64,000 bases of DNA from an uncultured Desulfovibrio sp. (GCA_934546745.1 CAKTDV010000004.1:62001-126000), one strand, 5' to 3'. Counted from the first letter of the stretch, positions 25,082-33,975 are shown. A program made the numbers and translations. The notes: generated from the letters alone by a model not told the origin.

Positions 25082-26889
25082 TAAGCAAACGCATCAACTG
25101 CCAGCCTGAGAATGACAGCTATAGGCGTCTGGCGAACTACATCGCCGGGCAGGGCCATACAAAGGAGCGGGAGAATGTCAGAACCCACACACCACAGCAT
25201 CACCCTGGAGAGCTTGAAAACCTTGCCGAAAACCGCCTGCGTCGGTTGTCCGAACTCGGTCTGGCATATGGTCAGGGACGAGAAGGCAAGGAAAGGTCAG
25301 GTGCAAGTCTTCTGTCAGTTGATGCACGCCCTGATCGACAAGCCCATGCTGGTTTGCGACGGGACACAGATCGTGCCGGGACAGGAGAAAAATGCCTGAT
25401 GCATTGGGCGGCGGGCTGCTGGGCCGGTGACGACTACGCGCTGGCCATACAGGAAGTCGCCGACACCCAGGCCCTGAACACGCGCACGACCAGGGAAAAG
25501 ACGTATCATCTCATTGTCAGTTTCCGGCCGGAGGACGCGCCCGGATTGAAAGCCGAAGATTACCGCGCCATAGAAGAGCGCTTTGCGGCGGCTCTGGGGC
25601 TTTCGGAGCATCAGCGGCATTGCGGCGTCCACGTCAATACCGAAAACGTGCATATGCATGTCGCCTACAACCTGATCCACCCTGAAAAGCTGACCCGTGT
25701 GGAGCCGTGGCGTGACTACATCGCCCGTGACAAGCTGTGCCGCGAGCTTGAGAAAGAATACGGGCTTGTCGTAGACAACGGACGGGAAAAGAAGTCGGGG
25801 AAGACGCTGGGAAGCGCGGCCTCCACGGTGGAAGCGCACAGCGGCAGGCAGTCCTTTGAAAGCTATGCCCAGGAACAGGCGCGGACGGTTATGGACAGGC
25901 TGGAAAGCGCGCGGACGTGGGAGGAAGCGCATATCCTGCTGGCCGAACGCGGCCTTGTGCTGCAAAAGCGCGGCGCGGGCCTTGTCATACGGAACCGGCA
26001 CGGGAGGCAGATGACGAAGGCCAGCGCCGCCAGTCGTGACTTGTCGCTGAAAAAACTGGAGGCGCGCTTTGGCCGCTTCACTCCGGCGGACAGGGAAAGG
26101 TTGCCCGCAAGCGAAGTCAGCTACGGCGCGGAGCCTTTGCAGAAGGTCCCAAACCGGGGAGCATTGTGGGAGGAGTTTCAGGCCGTGCGTCTGGAGCAGC
26201 GGGAACGGCTGGAGGCAAGCAAACGCAAATGGCGGGAGTACTGCGAGGACCTGCAACGGCGGCCCGTGGGCAAACGCGCGCGTACTGCCGGGCTGAAGCT
26301 GGCCCGGCAGTACGCCGCCCAGGAGCGGCATCAGCTTACCGCCGGGTATCCGGCAAACTGGATGGACTTCTTACGGCGAAAGGCGGCCCAGGGCAATGAA
26401 AACGCCCTGGCCGTCCTTCGATCCCGCCATGAGGAATTTGAACCGGAACAGTTTGCGGCCGAACAGAAGAGGGTACAGGTCAAAACGGACTTGCAGGCCC
26501 AAAAGACGGAAATTCTTGAGAAGGATGGGATGACCGCCAGTCTGAAAACTTCCCTGCTGAGCGATGCGCTGATGCGGAGTATCGCGCCTGGGGCCACGGC
26601 GAGGATTTCACGGCACGGGGTTGTCATCTATACCCTGCCTGACGGCGGCAAGATATGTGATACCGGCAGAAGAATCAGCTTCAGCGAATCCGCGCGGGAA
26701 ACGGCGCTGGCCTACATGGCGGCAAAATGGAATGTCCGGCGTCTGGAGAAGGACGGCAAAGGGCGGGCGGTTCTTGTGCTGCGAGACGGGCGGAAAATCG
26801 TGGACGAAGGGAAGCGGCAGTTTGAGCGGCCTACCGTTCCCCGGCAGCGGCAGCGAGGACTGGGGAGAACGCAATTTCCCTTCAAGTAA
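25078..26889 (+). CDS. MOBP-type conjugative relaxase
   Basis: The 603-aa nickase cuts oriT and pilots the strand. Motif I with the probable catalytic Tyr is NYIAG (about 21-25). The metal-binding motif HCGVHVNTENVHMHVA lies near 180-195. Between them, residues of about 33-108 look foreign, and another frame there encodes a small protein with its own ribosome site. The family pattern resumes at GEKCLMHWAAGC. The C-terminal third is helical and ends in an Arg-rich tail (PRQRQRGLGRT) shared with other ICE proteins. The enzyme may have been altered by the inserted segment, but the frame is intact. Confidence 0.88.
   Translation: MISKRINCQPENDSYRRLANYIAGQGHTKERENVRTHTPQHHPGELENLAENRLRRLSELGLAYGQGREGKERSGASLLSVDARPDRQAHAGLRRDTDRAGTGEKCLMHWAAGCWAGDDYALAIQEVADTQALNTRTTREKTYHLIVSFRPEDAPGLKAEDYRAIEERFAAALGLSEHQRHCGVHVNTENVHMHVAYNLIHPEKLTRVEPWRDYIARDKLCRELEKEYGLVVDNGREKKSGKTLGSAASTVEAHSGRQSFESYAQEQARTVMDRLESARTWEEAHILLAERGLVLQKRGAGLVIRNRHGRQMTKASAASRDLSLKKLEARFGRFTPADRERLPASEVSYGAEPLQKVPNRGALWEEFQAVRLEQRERLEASKRKWREYCEDLQRRPVGKRARTAGLKLARQYAAQERHQLTAGYPANWMDFLRRKAAQGNENALAVLRSRHEEFEPEQFAAEQKRVQVKTDLQAQKTEILEKDGMTASLKTSLLSDALMRSIAPGATARISRHGVVIYTLPDGGKICDTGRRISFSESARETALAYMAAKWNVRRLEKDGKGRAVLVLRDGRKIVDEGKRQFERPTVPRQRQRGLGRTQFPFK
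25175..25399 (+). CDS. Small Cys-containing protein nested inside the relaxase gene
   Basis: A 74-codon ORF lies in a different frame, fully inside the relaxase gene. AAGGAG lies 7 bp before its ATG. It encodes a compact protein with TACVGCPNSVWHM, VQVFCQLMH and LVCDGTQI; the spaced Cys residues could bind metal. Its stop falls exactly where recognisable relaxase sequence resumes. It looks like a real gene, and the relaxase frame across it is low complexity. Function unknown. Confidence 0.55.
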   Translation: MSEPTHHSITLESLKTLPKTACVGCPNSVWHMVRDEKARKGQVQVFCQLMHALIDKPMLVCDGTQIVPGQEKNA

Positions 26890-26927
26890 AGAAAGAAAAT
26901 GTTTTTAAATTCTATACACTTGTCTCG

Positions 26928-27146
26928 CCAACGAATAAAGCCTTGGTGAACGGTTCCCCATTTGCCATATTCAGGCGGCAAATCTCGCCACGGCGCGCCA
27001 GTAGGCAATATCCAGAAGACGGCATTGATGAAGAGGCGATTATCCTTTGCCACACCTCCCCACTGCCCGCTTTGCCTAGGCAGATGAGGTTCCAATAAGG
27101 TCCATGCAGCAGCAGAGATGTCATGGCGGCGTTGAGAATTCGTCAT
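26928..27146 (-). pseudogene. IS5-family transposase N-terminal fragment
   Basis: About 73 codons match the N-terminus typical of IS5-group transposases: the HDISAAAW start region, WGGVAKDNRLFINAVFWI and GAPWRDLPPEYGKWGTVH. After RWRDK the similarity stops and the frame runs into the relaxase end. The DDE catalytic core and the left inverted repeat are missing. It marks the left border of the inserted cargo. Confidence 0.8.
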
Positions 27147-27221
27147 AAGCACATCCTTGCAGAATTGATGCGCTTCTCATAATACAAATCTCGTGTAAAC
27201 ACTACCTAGGAAGAAAGATTG

Positions 27222-28832
27222 CTAGTTTTTGCTCGCGATGCGCCTCTGCCAGTCCGACTCCATGAGGCCTATCCGAGCCAAATCAGAAGAATATGTTTGA
27301 ATCAAGCGTAAGGCATGGATCTCATTAAGCTGTATACAGAATATATATTCTGTATCGTCAGCATCTTTGAAAATATAACCTTGGCTACTGGGCTCAGCAC
27401 AAATATTTTCACCAGCAGTTGATGGGATAAAATGAATAGTTTTTACTCTGTAAGCTTTTTTATACTTTGATAGATAAGAAGGTATATCTGTGTCATTCAA
27501 TAAGAACGATATATCAAATGATGAGTCGACAGATACCTTTTGCAAGGGGGTAAAGAGAAAAGGGCGTCCTTCCTGCTCGATTCGAAGGCAGTCACATGGC
27601 GGCTGGATACAGCCATAATAATTGTCGCTACCTATTTCTTTAATAATTGTCCCGGATTGCATTATTGGTGGCGTATTTCCATAAAAGTGTACACATGACA
27701 TCAGCATGGATAGTTTTATATCAACAAAAGAAGGTTCTTTTGCACCCAAAAATCCTGTCATGACTGATTGCTTTAACTTATTGCTCTTTATTGTGCTTTT
27801 AAATTGCTGTATTATCTCATATACTTTTTTCCTATAATCATTTTCACATTGTTTATATTTACTATTTATTCCATAGGATAATACATTTTGTATAGCGGAT
27901 CTTATGTGAGATCTAAAAATAGTACTCAGAGGTTGATGGTTTCCATTAATGATGGTTAGGAATCTTTGATAATTGTTCTTAAGGCAATCTTTATTTATCC
28001 ATGTCCAAATATTCTCTTTATTTAGCCAGTTAGAAATCTTTTCCTGTCGCAGAATATTGCCGATCTCTGAGCAAATCATCGGGATGATATGCTGCTCCGT
28101 ATCTTCACAGGGGGTGGAATAGACCCTGTGGGTAACGAAGGCCGGGTCAAGATCGGGATGGAAACGGTTGAGCAGGGCGTGAGTATTGGTACGGATGGCA
28201 CCGATGGAGTGGAGCACGGCATTGCGGAGCAAGCCGCCCACCAGCGGCGCGAATGCCTCGAGCAAGAGCTTGGGGAGCGCTTCTTCCTTGTGATTTTTAT
28301 CCACGATCAGTACATAGGCACTGCCGACAGAATATGCGCGAGGGGTATCTTGTCTCCTTTCCAAATTGGGAGAGAAGTCTCTAAGCTTTTGCTCAATGGC
28401 TCCCAAATCGTTTGCTGACGTATAGATGCAGATCATGTGCAAGGCATGGGGATGCCTGACAGCACATTCATAAATAAACTTGGCGGTCATGCTGCCGTCG
28501 TCACCAGGAAAAAGCATCCAGTCCACAACGAGGATGTCAGAACGCAGGAGGGCATCAATATTATCTGTCAGTACTTCTTTGCGGCCAAACACCGTACACA
28601 GAATGCCCTGTTCCAAAAAGGCATCGACAAGGGTTGGGACGGCTAGATGTGCGCCTTTAAATTCCCCAGGTCCCTCTGGTTGTTGTGATGCTTGGACCCC
28701 ACGGCCTGGAGTCTGGAGAATCGTCGCCGGAGCTGATTCCTTGGGCTGGGTCGCCAGAGCCGCATCATCGATAACGGCAGCGGTTCGCAGGTATGCCTTC
28801 AAGGCGTCTATGGAGCGAGCTGTGAACGTCAT
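27222..28832 (-). CDS. Receiver-domain protein of the methyltransferase/ATPase cargo
   Basis: The N-terminal 220 or so of 536 aa resemble a divergent response-regulator receiver: acidic pair in AAVIDDAAL, probable phospho-Asp in DILVVDWML (near 100), Thr/Ser in ICIYTSA and Lys in VLIVDKN. The C-terminal part has no recognised fold but includes GTIIKEIGSDNYYGCIQP followed by PCDC, and it may be the effector. Its DNA becomes clearly AT-rich below about 28,085, unlike the N-terminal half. The ATG overlaps the stop of the kinase-like gene (ATGA), so the two are made together. No DNA-binding or nuclease motif is evident. Confidence 0.7.
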   Translation of the reverse strand: MTFTARSIDALKAYLRTAAVIDDAALATQPKESAPATILQTPGRGVQASQQPEGPGEFKGAHLAVPTLVDAFLEQGILCTVFGRKEVLTDNIDALLRSDILVVDWMLFPGDDGSMTAKFIYECAVRHPHALHMICIYTSANDLGAIEQKLRDFSPNLERRQDTPRAYSVGSAYVLIVDKNHKEEALPKLLLEAFAPLVGGLLRNAVLHSIGAIRTNTHALLNRFHPDLDPAFVTHRVYSTPCEDTEQHIIPMICSEIGNILRQEKISNWLNKENIWTWINKDCLKNNYQRFLTIINGNHQPLSTIFRSHIRSAIQNVLSYGINSKYKQCENDYRKKVYEIIQQFKSTIKSNKLKQSVMTGFLGAKEPSFVDIKLSMLMSCVHFYGNTPPIMQSGTIIKEIGSDNYYGCIQPPCDCLRIEQEGRPFLFTPLQKVSVDSSFDISFLLNDTDIPSYLSKYKKAYRVKTIHFIPSTAGENICAEPSSQGYIFKDADDTEYIFCIQLNEIHALRLIQTYSSDLARIGLMESDWQRRIASKN

Positions 28833-31792
28833 TCTGCCACCTCATCCTTTTCCCTAGTTGAAGGCATGATATGGAATTCCGCGCCGCTTTCCGAGGGGCG
28901 GAGCTCCAGGTCATAGCCGATCTTGCGCAAGACCTCGCGCGAAATGTGTAGGCCCATGCCGCGGCCCCCCGGTTTTCGGGAGAAGCCGAGTTCGAAAACG
29001 GATTCCCGGTCGCGGAGCGGGATGCCCGGGCCGGTGTCCCTGACGATAAGTTCGCCGCTGGGCAGCGCGTCCAGTGTGATGGTGCGCACGGGCTGATCTT
29101 TCAGCCAGAAAACAGCGTTATCCACTAGATTGACGAAGACAGGATAGAGAGACGAGGGATAGCCTTCTATCTTTGTCTGCATGAAGGCGGGCGTACCGGC
29201 TAGCTGCACCTCGTGACGTTTGAAGCGTTCCTGGAACAGATCGGAGAGAAAGGTATGGATGTCCGCCCCCTTGAAGATGATGGCCTTGCGGTACAGGCGG
29301 CGATGCAGAGGGGTAAACAGCCCGAGATAGCCGTCAAGATGATCAAAGCTGGTCCGGATGTTCTGGTACAGACCTTCCAGACTGGGATTGATGTCCGCCC
29401 AGCTTTTGAGGCGGCGCAGGTTGTCTCGTACGGCCCGGATGCTGGCATTGAACTCATGGTTGATGACTTCGATGGCCATGCCCAGCTGGGTCAGCTGTAG
29501 GTCCACACCCGCCTGTTCCTCCAGGGCCAGAGCGCGTTCTTCCACGGCCTCCATCTGATCCAGAAGACCGCCACCACCGCTCACGTCGATGGCTTCCAGC
29601 TGCCCCCGGATGGACTGGAGCAGGTCGCATTCCTGCTGCCGGGTATCCAGCAGGCGCTGTTCCAGCCGGGTTCGGGCGGCCACGACTTCGCTGTCGCTCA
29701 TGTTGGTGATGTCCAGACGGCCCAGATCTGCCGCCACCTCTTTCAGGACAGCTGTGATGCGCATGCCGCTAGCCTTGGCCTCCGCGATGACCTTTTGCTG
29801 TACGCTTTCCGCGCTGCTGGTGGTGGAGCTTTTTTCCTGGAAGGTTATCTTGCGCGTTTCCTGGGCAAGGTTTTCCACCGCACGTTCCAGGCGGAGACGC
29901 CGGTCAAGGACCAGACGCGCGTTGCGGGCCAGCTCGCCTACCAGCTCGTCCAGCGCACGGCCAGAGGGTTCGAAGACCTTTTGCTGCAAGTCGGTGAAGG
30001 CGTCGAGGTAGTCGTCCCAGTCCTTTTGCTGCTTTTTGGTCAGGGCCAGTCCACGGGGCCGGGATATGCGGTAGGCATTCTCCAGCTCGGCCAGCCTGTT
30101 GCGTCCCAGCTCTTCGGTACGCAAAAAGCCTTCGGAGGCGGTGTAGGCATCCGGCACATGGCTCAGGGCTTCCAGCTCCTGACGGACATCGGCCAGTATC
30201 TTTTCCGCTGTCCTGTAGTGGACCCCGACGTCATAGTCGGCAAAGAATTTTTCTAGGGCTTTCGCCAAAGCCATGCGCTTGACCTTGGCTTTTTTTTCAT
30301 GCTGCTCGCGCAGTGCTGCCCGGCGGAGAAGTTCTACCTTGGTTTCCTGGAAGAAGGTGTCCGTGGCTTCCTTGCGGAAAAAGTCCGCTGCCAGCTGGAC
30401 GAAAAAGTTTTTCAGGATGTCACGGAACTGACGGTATGCTTCGTTCTCCCGGAAGCCCTCCCGGCCCGCCTTTTCCTGAAGGTTTTCGTTGTGGGCGCGG
30501 CGAATGGTCACCACGCCGAACATGCGGCGGAAGGAGAAGAAGTAATAGTCTGCCTTTTTGGAACGGTTCTTTTCTATCTCCAGCCAGTCGTAATCCGCAT
30601 TGCCGTAGGGCAGGATGCGGATGCCGTCCCGGTAGATGTACAGCCCGCCGTAGGCTTCCAGCTTGTTGATCAGGTCGCCCCAGTCTTGAAGAGGTAACAG
30701 GCTACCCTTAGCTCCACGATCTCCTTGCACAGTTGCAAAAGAGATTCTGAAGGGACCGCAGCGCGTAGGCAGGCCCCGGCCGTCCTTCCAGGAGATGATA
30801 TGACCGGGATAGGCTTTGCCGTAGACCTCCACCGTGCCTTGGAACTGGCCATAGGCATCGAACTCACCACAGACCCGATGGTCAGCCTTCAAAAATTCTT
30901 CGGGGGTGAAGAACTGTTCCGGGGCGATGAGGTCTTCGCCCGGCCCGTCATCGGTCTTGTGATCGCGAAAGGCCACCTTGATGACCGGTTCTTCATGCCC
31001 AGGCGGCATGGTATTGGTGAAGCCGCCGAGCATCCGGACCAGATTCGTGGCTCCGTCTGTATTGGCGACGTCGATGTCCTGCTTGAGGATCTCCGAGGCG
31101 GGCTTGATGATGAAGTGGGTACCGTGCCCTTGGCCGGCAAGGCTGAGAGAGGGGACGTAGGTATCGACCTCCTGCGGGTCGAAATCGAATTGATCCAGAT
31201 CGCCCATGATGTGCTGGACATCATCCTCCGCTATGCGGCCTTGGAGGCGCTCCAGGTTCCGGCGGAAGACAGCGACAAGCTCCTGAAGGTCCTGACGGGA
31301 GGGCAACCGTCCGTCAGGGAAGCTGCGGACAGGGATTTCGATGTCTTCCAGATCGAGACCGGGGAGTGCGAAAACACCCCAGTGGATGAAGGCGGCCACG
31401 AGGTCATGGGCCTTACCATCACGTACGGCCCGGCTGAGGACCAGTACTTGCGAACCGATGATGGCGATGGCCAGGCGACCGACGCCTTTTTCGCCCAGCA
31501 TGGGGCGCGGCGGCTTATCTGGAGCCTTGGGTGGTGGCACCACCCCGCGGGAACGCATCTTGCTTTCCGTCCCCAGGGTGAGCCAGCGTTGCAGGAACTC
31601 CTCTTCCGTCATGCCCAGACCGTCGTCCCGCAGGACAAAGAGACCGTCGGAGCGGTAATAGTCTATCTCGGCATGGTCGGCATAGGCGTCGTGGGCATTC
31701 TTGAACAGTTCGCTGATGGCCGTAGGCAGACCGGCGATCTGCTGGCGACCGAGCATGTCTAGGGCGCGGGCCCGTGTCCTAAATGTTGCCAT
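28829..31792 (-). CDS. Dual GHKL protein: MORC/MutL-like ATPase plus histidine kinase
   Basis: At its N-terminus the 987-aa protein has a GHKL ATPase of the MORC/paraMORC/MutL type: ELFKNAHDA near 28-36, DDGLGM near 56 and GEKGVGRLA near 98. A middle region of about 400 residues is helical and partly coiled-coil. The C-terminus carries a second GHKL module of histidine-kinase type: an H-box with INHEFNASIRA near 774, NLVDNAVFW near 887, RDTGPGIP near 917 and GRGMGLH near 940. It overlaps the methyltransferase gene by 14 bp and the receiver gene by 4 bp. ParaMORC ATPases are known next to DNA methylases in restriction-modification loci. The likely phospho-partner is the downstream receiver protein. 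Confidence 0.82.
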   Translation of the reverse strand: MATFRTRARALDMLGRQQIAGLPTAISELFKNAHDAYADHAEIDYYRSDGLFVLRDDGLGMTEEEFLQRWLTLGTESKMRSRGVVPPPKAPDKPPRPMLGEKGVGRLAIAIIGSQVLVLSRAVRDGKAHDLVAAFIHWGVFALPGLDLEDIEIPVRSFPDGRLPSRQDLQELVAVFRRNLERLQGRIAEDDVQHIMGDLDQFDFDPQEVDTYVPSLSLAGQGHGTHFIIKPASEILKQDIDVANTDGATNLVRMLGGFTNTMPPGHEEPVIKVAFRDHKTDDGPGEDLIAPEQFFTPEEFLKADHRVCGEFDAYGQFQGTVEVYGKAYPGHIISWKDGRGLPTRCGPFRISFATVQGDRGAKGSLLPLQDWGDLINKLEAYGGLYIYRDGIRILPYGNADYDWLEIEKNRSKKADYYFFSFRRMFGVVTIRRAHNENLQEKAGREGFRENEAYRQFRDILKNFFVQLAADFFRKEATDTFFQETKVELLRRAALREQHEKKAKVKRMALAKALEKFFADYDVGVHYRTAEKILADVRQELEALSHVPDAYTASEGFLRTEELGRNRLAELENAYRISRPRGLALTKKQQKDWDDYLDAFTDLQQKVFEPSGRALDELVGELARNARLVLDRRLRLERAVENLAQETRKITFQEKSSTTSSAESVQQKVIAEAKASGMRITAVLKEVAADLGRLDITNMSDSEVVAARTRLEQRLLDTRQQECDLLQSIRGQLEAIDVSGGGGLLDQMEAVEERALALEEQAGVDLQLTQLGMAIEVINHEFNASIRAVRDNLRRLKSWADINPSLEGLYQNIRTSFDHLDGYLGLFTPLHRRLYRKAIIFKGADIHTFLSDLFQERFKRHEVQLAGTPAFMQTKIEGYPSSLYPVFVNLVDNAVFWLKDQPVRTITLDALPSGELIVRDTGPGIPLRDRESVFELGFSRKPGGRGMGLHISREVLRKIGYDLELRPSESGAEFHIMPSTREKDEVAE

Positions 31793-32867
31793 GGCTCACC
31801 ATCCTCACAAGATACTGTCCAATATGGCGGGCAAGAGCGGGTGGAACGGCATTGCCGATCTGGCGGGCGATGCCGTACAGGCTGGATGCCGTGAACTTGT
31901 AGTCACGCGGGAAGCTCTGCAGCACGGCCCCTTCGCGCAGGGAGATGGCCCTATCTTCCTCTGGATGGCCGAAGCGCCCGTTGGACAGGCTATGGAAACG
32001 GGTCGTGATGGTTGGTGCGGGCCTGTCCCAGTGCATGCGCCCGTAGACGTCAAAGAAATAATCGTCCTTGCCTTTGTAAGCATTAATCTGCAGTTCTGGG
32101 TCATCCTTCCAGGCCATCCTTGTCCCCCCATCATGGGGCGTGAGGCGGAGACGGCGCAGGTTTTTTTCCGTCAGGGCCGCCGTCGTATGCATGAAGTCCG
32201 ACTTGTCCGTATGGCCCGCCGGGATGACTGGGAAACCGTGGTCTGGGCCGAGCACGGCGGACAGCGGGATGGGGTCACCATCGGGCTCGGGAAGGGCAAC
32301 ATGCGAAAAATGGCGGGCAGCGATGAGCAGATAACGCCGGCGGTGCTGCGGTACACCGTAGAACTGGGCATCGATGATGTCCTGAGCATAGTGGTAACCT
32401 TGTGTCTCAAGGGCCTCCAGAAAGCGGGGGAGATAGCTGCGCTGCTTTGTCTTCAGTCCCGGCACGTTCTCCAGGACGATGAAACCAGGCAGGAAGTGCT
32501 CGACGAAGCGCTGGAACTCCTTGAGCAGAAAGGCCGTTTTCTCACTTTTGGTGCGAGAGGTCTGAATCTTGCTCCAATACTGGCAGGGACTGCAACCCAC
32601 AAAGATAAGCCTGGGGTCATCGATACGGAGGTTGAAAGTTTCGGCGAGTTCCTCGAAGGTCAATTGTGTGATGTCCTGGTACAAAAAACGGGCAGGGGCA
32701 TTGTTGGCTTCGTAGGAGGTGCGGCATTGTGCTTCGTTATCGATGCCGCCAAGGACGTCGATACCCGCACTGCGCAGGCCATGCGTCATGCCCCCCGCAC
32801 CACAAAAAAAATCGACGGCACGGAGAATGGGCTGAATCGAGGGTGGAGAGCAGAGAGGCTTATCCAT
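31779..32867 (-). CDS. C5-cytosine DNA methyltransferase
   Basis: The 362-aa Dcm-type enzyme has the motifs in order: FCGAGGMT (I, near 21), GCSPCQYWS with catalytic Cys (IV, near 94), ENVPG (VI, near 134), QHRRRYLLIA (VIII, near 174), and a C-terminal region with the motif IX/X elements LREGAVLQSFP and RQIGNAVPP. The target sequence cannot be read. It is the first gene of the leftward three-gene cargo operon; no Vsr or cognate nuclease is visible. Confidence 0.93.
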   Translation of the reverse strand: MDKPLCSPPSIQPILRAVDFFCGAGGMTHGLRSAGIDVLGGIDNEAQCRTSYEANNAPARFLYQDITQLTFEELAETFNLRIDDPRLIFVGCSPCQYWSKIQTSRTKSEKTAFLLKEFQRFVEHFLPGFIVLENVPGLKTKQRSYLPRFLEALETQGYHYAQDIIDAQFYGVPQHRRRYLLIAARHFSHVALPEPDGDPIPLSAVLGPDHGFPVIPAGHTDKSDFMHTTAALTEKNLRRLRLTPHDGGTRMAWKDDPELQINAYKGKDDYFFDVYGRMHWDRPAPTITTRFHSLSNGRFGHPEEDRAISLREGAVLQSFPRDYKFTASSLYGIARQIGNAVPPALARHIGQYLVRMVSHGNI

Positions 32868-33002
32868 AGCAAAAGACCTGTTTTCAGAGGAGATAGTCTA
32901 GCCTGAAAACCGTTCGATTGCAAATGAAAATTAATTTATAATGTGCTGAAATGAAAGGATATTCCTTGATTTACGCGTGTAGGAGCCTCCCAAAAGGGCC
33001 TT

Positions 33003-33164
33003 ATGTCCGCAGGCTGGGGCATCAAGCGCCTTGAGAAAGACAGAGAAGGTAAGCCTATTTTTGTATTACCAGACGGGCAGAAGATACACGACAACGGAAA
33101 CAGGGAGTTTAAAAGAGCGAAGCCTAGACCCCAGAGAGAACGGGGAAAAGGCGTTGAGCGATAG
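33003..33164 (+). pseudogene. Second copy of the relaxase C-terminal tail
   Basis: A 53-codon frame resembles the relaxase end. WGIKRLEKDREGKPIFVLPDG parallels WNVRRLEKDGKGRAVLVLRDG, followed by KI-D-G-R-F and a basic tail PRPQRERGKGVER. The frame is readable a few codons further upstream, which agrees with a gene fragment. It lies at the right border of the cargo and directly faces the B-type gene, the arrangement also seen after the relaxase remnant at 20,732. Confidence 0.75.
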
Positions 33165-33170
33165 AGCTTT

Positions 33171-33740
33171 TTACCGCTCAACGCCACGATTTTGCTCCAC
33201 CTTCTTTCCTAGAGCAATATTAAGATTTTTTTCGTATTCCAGCCGAATACGTTTCAGTGCATCTTTGCGCAATACATAATAATTCTTTTTTGCTGGCGAA
33301 GATGTATTGCCTATCATTACTGTAAGCTGCGACATTGCATTTTTTATATAATTTTGTACACTGTCCTTAGCAGGAATTTTCTTAGGAAGAATGTTACCAT
33401 TTGTTGAAGCTAAGTAGAGTTTCGTTTTTTCTATGTCGTATGAATTTTGAAAGTTATCGTAAATTTGCGCTAAACCAGCTAAAGCAGAAGAACGTTTATC
33501 TTCTGCTCCAAACAAAGATTTATCGCGCTCAAGAGCTATCCGCTCCAATTCAAACAACACACCAAAATCATTGTTTTGAATTGCTTTTTTAAGAAGCCTC
33601 GACAGCTTTCGAATAGCAGCTTCAGAAGCTTTACCTGCTTCTGTTTTATACATCTCCCTCTCCGCCTTTATTGCCTGTTCGCCAACAAGAAGGCTGAGAG
33701 ATATCAAGTCATTTTTATTTTTCAAGCCATTCCTCTCCAT
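33171..33740 (-). CDS. B-type small ICE protein, copy 1
   Basis: A helical, charged, AT-rich gene of 189 codons. It starts NGLKNKNDLI, has LFELERIALERDKSLFGAE in the centre, a late SPAKKNYYVLRKDALKRI motif and ends KVEQNRGVER. It is paralogous to 34,092-34,667 and to the second half of 36,138-36,704. It overlaps its A-type partner by 26 bp, as in copy 2. Function unknown; the shared Arg-rich end suggests it may be sent through the ICE channel. Confidence 0.65.
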   Translation of the reverse strand: MERNGLKNKNDLISLSLLVGEQAIKAEREMYKTEAGKASEAAIRKLSRLLKKAIQNNDFGVLFELERIALERDKSLFGAEDKRSSALAGLAQIYDNFQNSYDIEKTKLYLASTNGNILPKKIPAKDSVQNYIKNAMSQLTVMIGNTSSPAKKNYYVLRKDALKRIRLEYEKNLNIALGKKVEQNRGVER

Positions 33741-33975
33741 ATTTTTCAATGGCACATGCTATATTAAATTTTTTTTCGAGCAAAAATTCTATTCCATAAT
33801 ACCTTTTCAGCATATTTAGAGTTTCTGCGGACATGGGATATTTTTCAAGCATTTGAAGCAAACCATCATCATCATCATTTTCCAACATTGTGTTTACGCT
33901 CTCAAAAATTCTTTCTTTCTCTTCTTCATCATAAAAAATTATATTTGGACTTGGCAGAATTTCAGCTTGCGACAT
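33715..33975 (-). CDS. A-type small ICE protein, copy 1
   Basis: An 86-aa acidic helical protein with the pattern LNMLKRYYGIEFLLEKKFNI and ending YGEEWLEK. Paralogues lie at 34,642-34,917 and in the first half of 36,138-36,704. AAGGAG precedes the ATG at 33975. An A gene always lies directly before a B gene, suggesting that the two form a complex. Function unknown. Confidence 0.65.
   Translation of the reverse strand: MSQAEILPSPNIIFYDEEEKERIFESVNTMLENDDDDGLLQMLEKYPMSAETLNMLKRYYGIEFLLEKKFNIACAIEKYGEEWLEK

Noticed and set aside
30725..31762. Long rightward ORF opposite the dual-ATPase gene
   Set aside because: It is a shadow of a strongly coding GC-rich gene on the other strand, with no recognisable motif. 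The same holds for the long ORFs opposite topA-like, ArdC/primase, traG, trbE and trbB.
27222..32867. Classical type II restriction-modification system
   Set aside because: The methyltransferase is clear but neither partner shows a nuclease motif I can recognise, and the GHKL and receiver features point to another mode of action.
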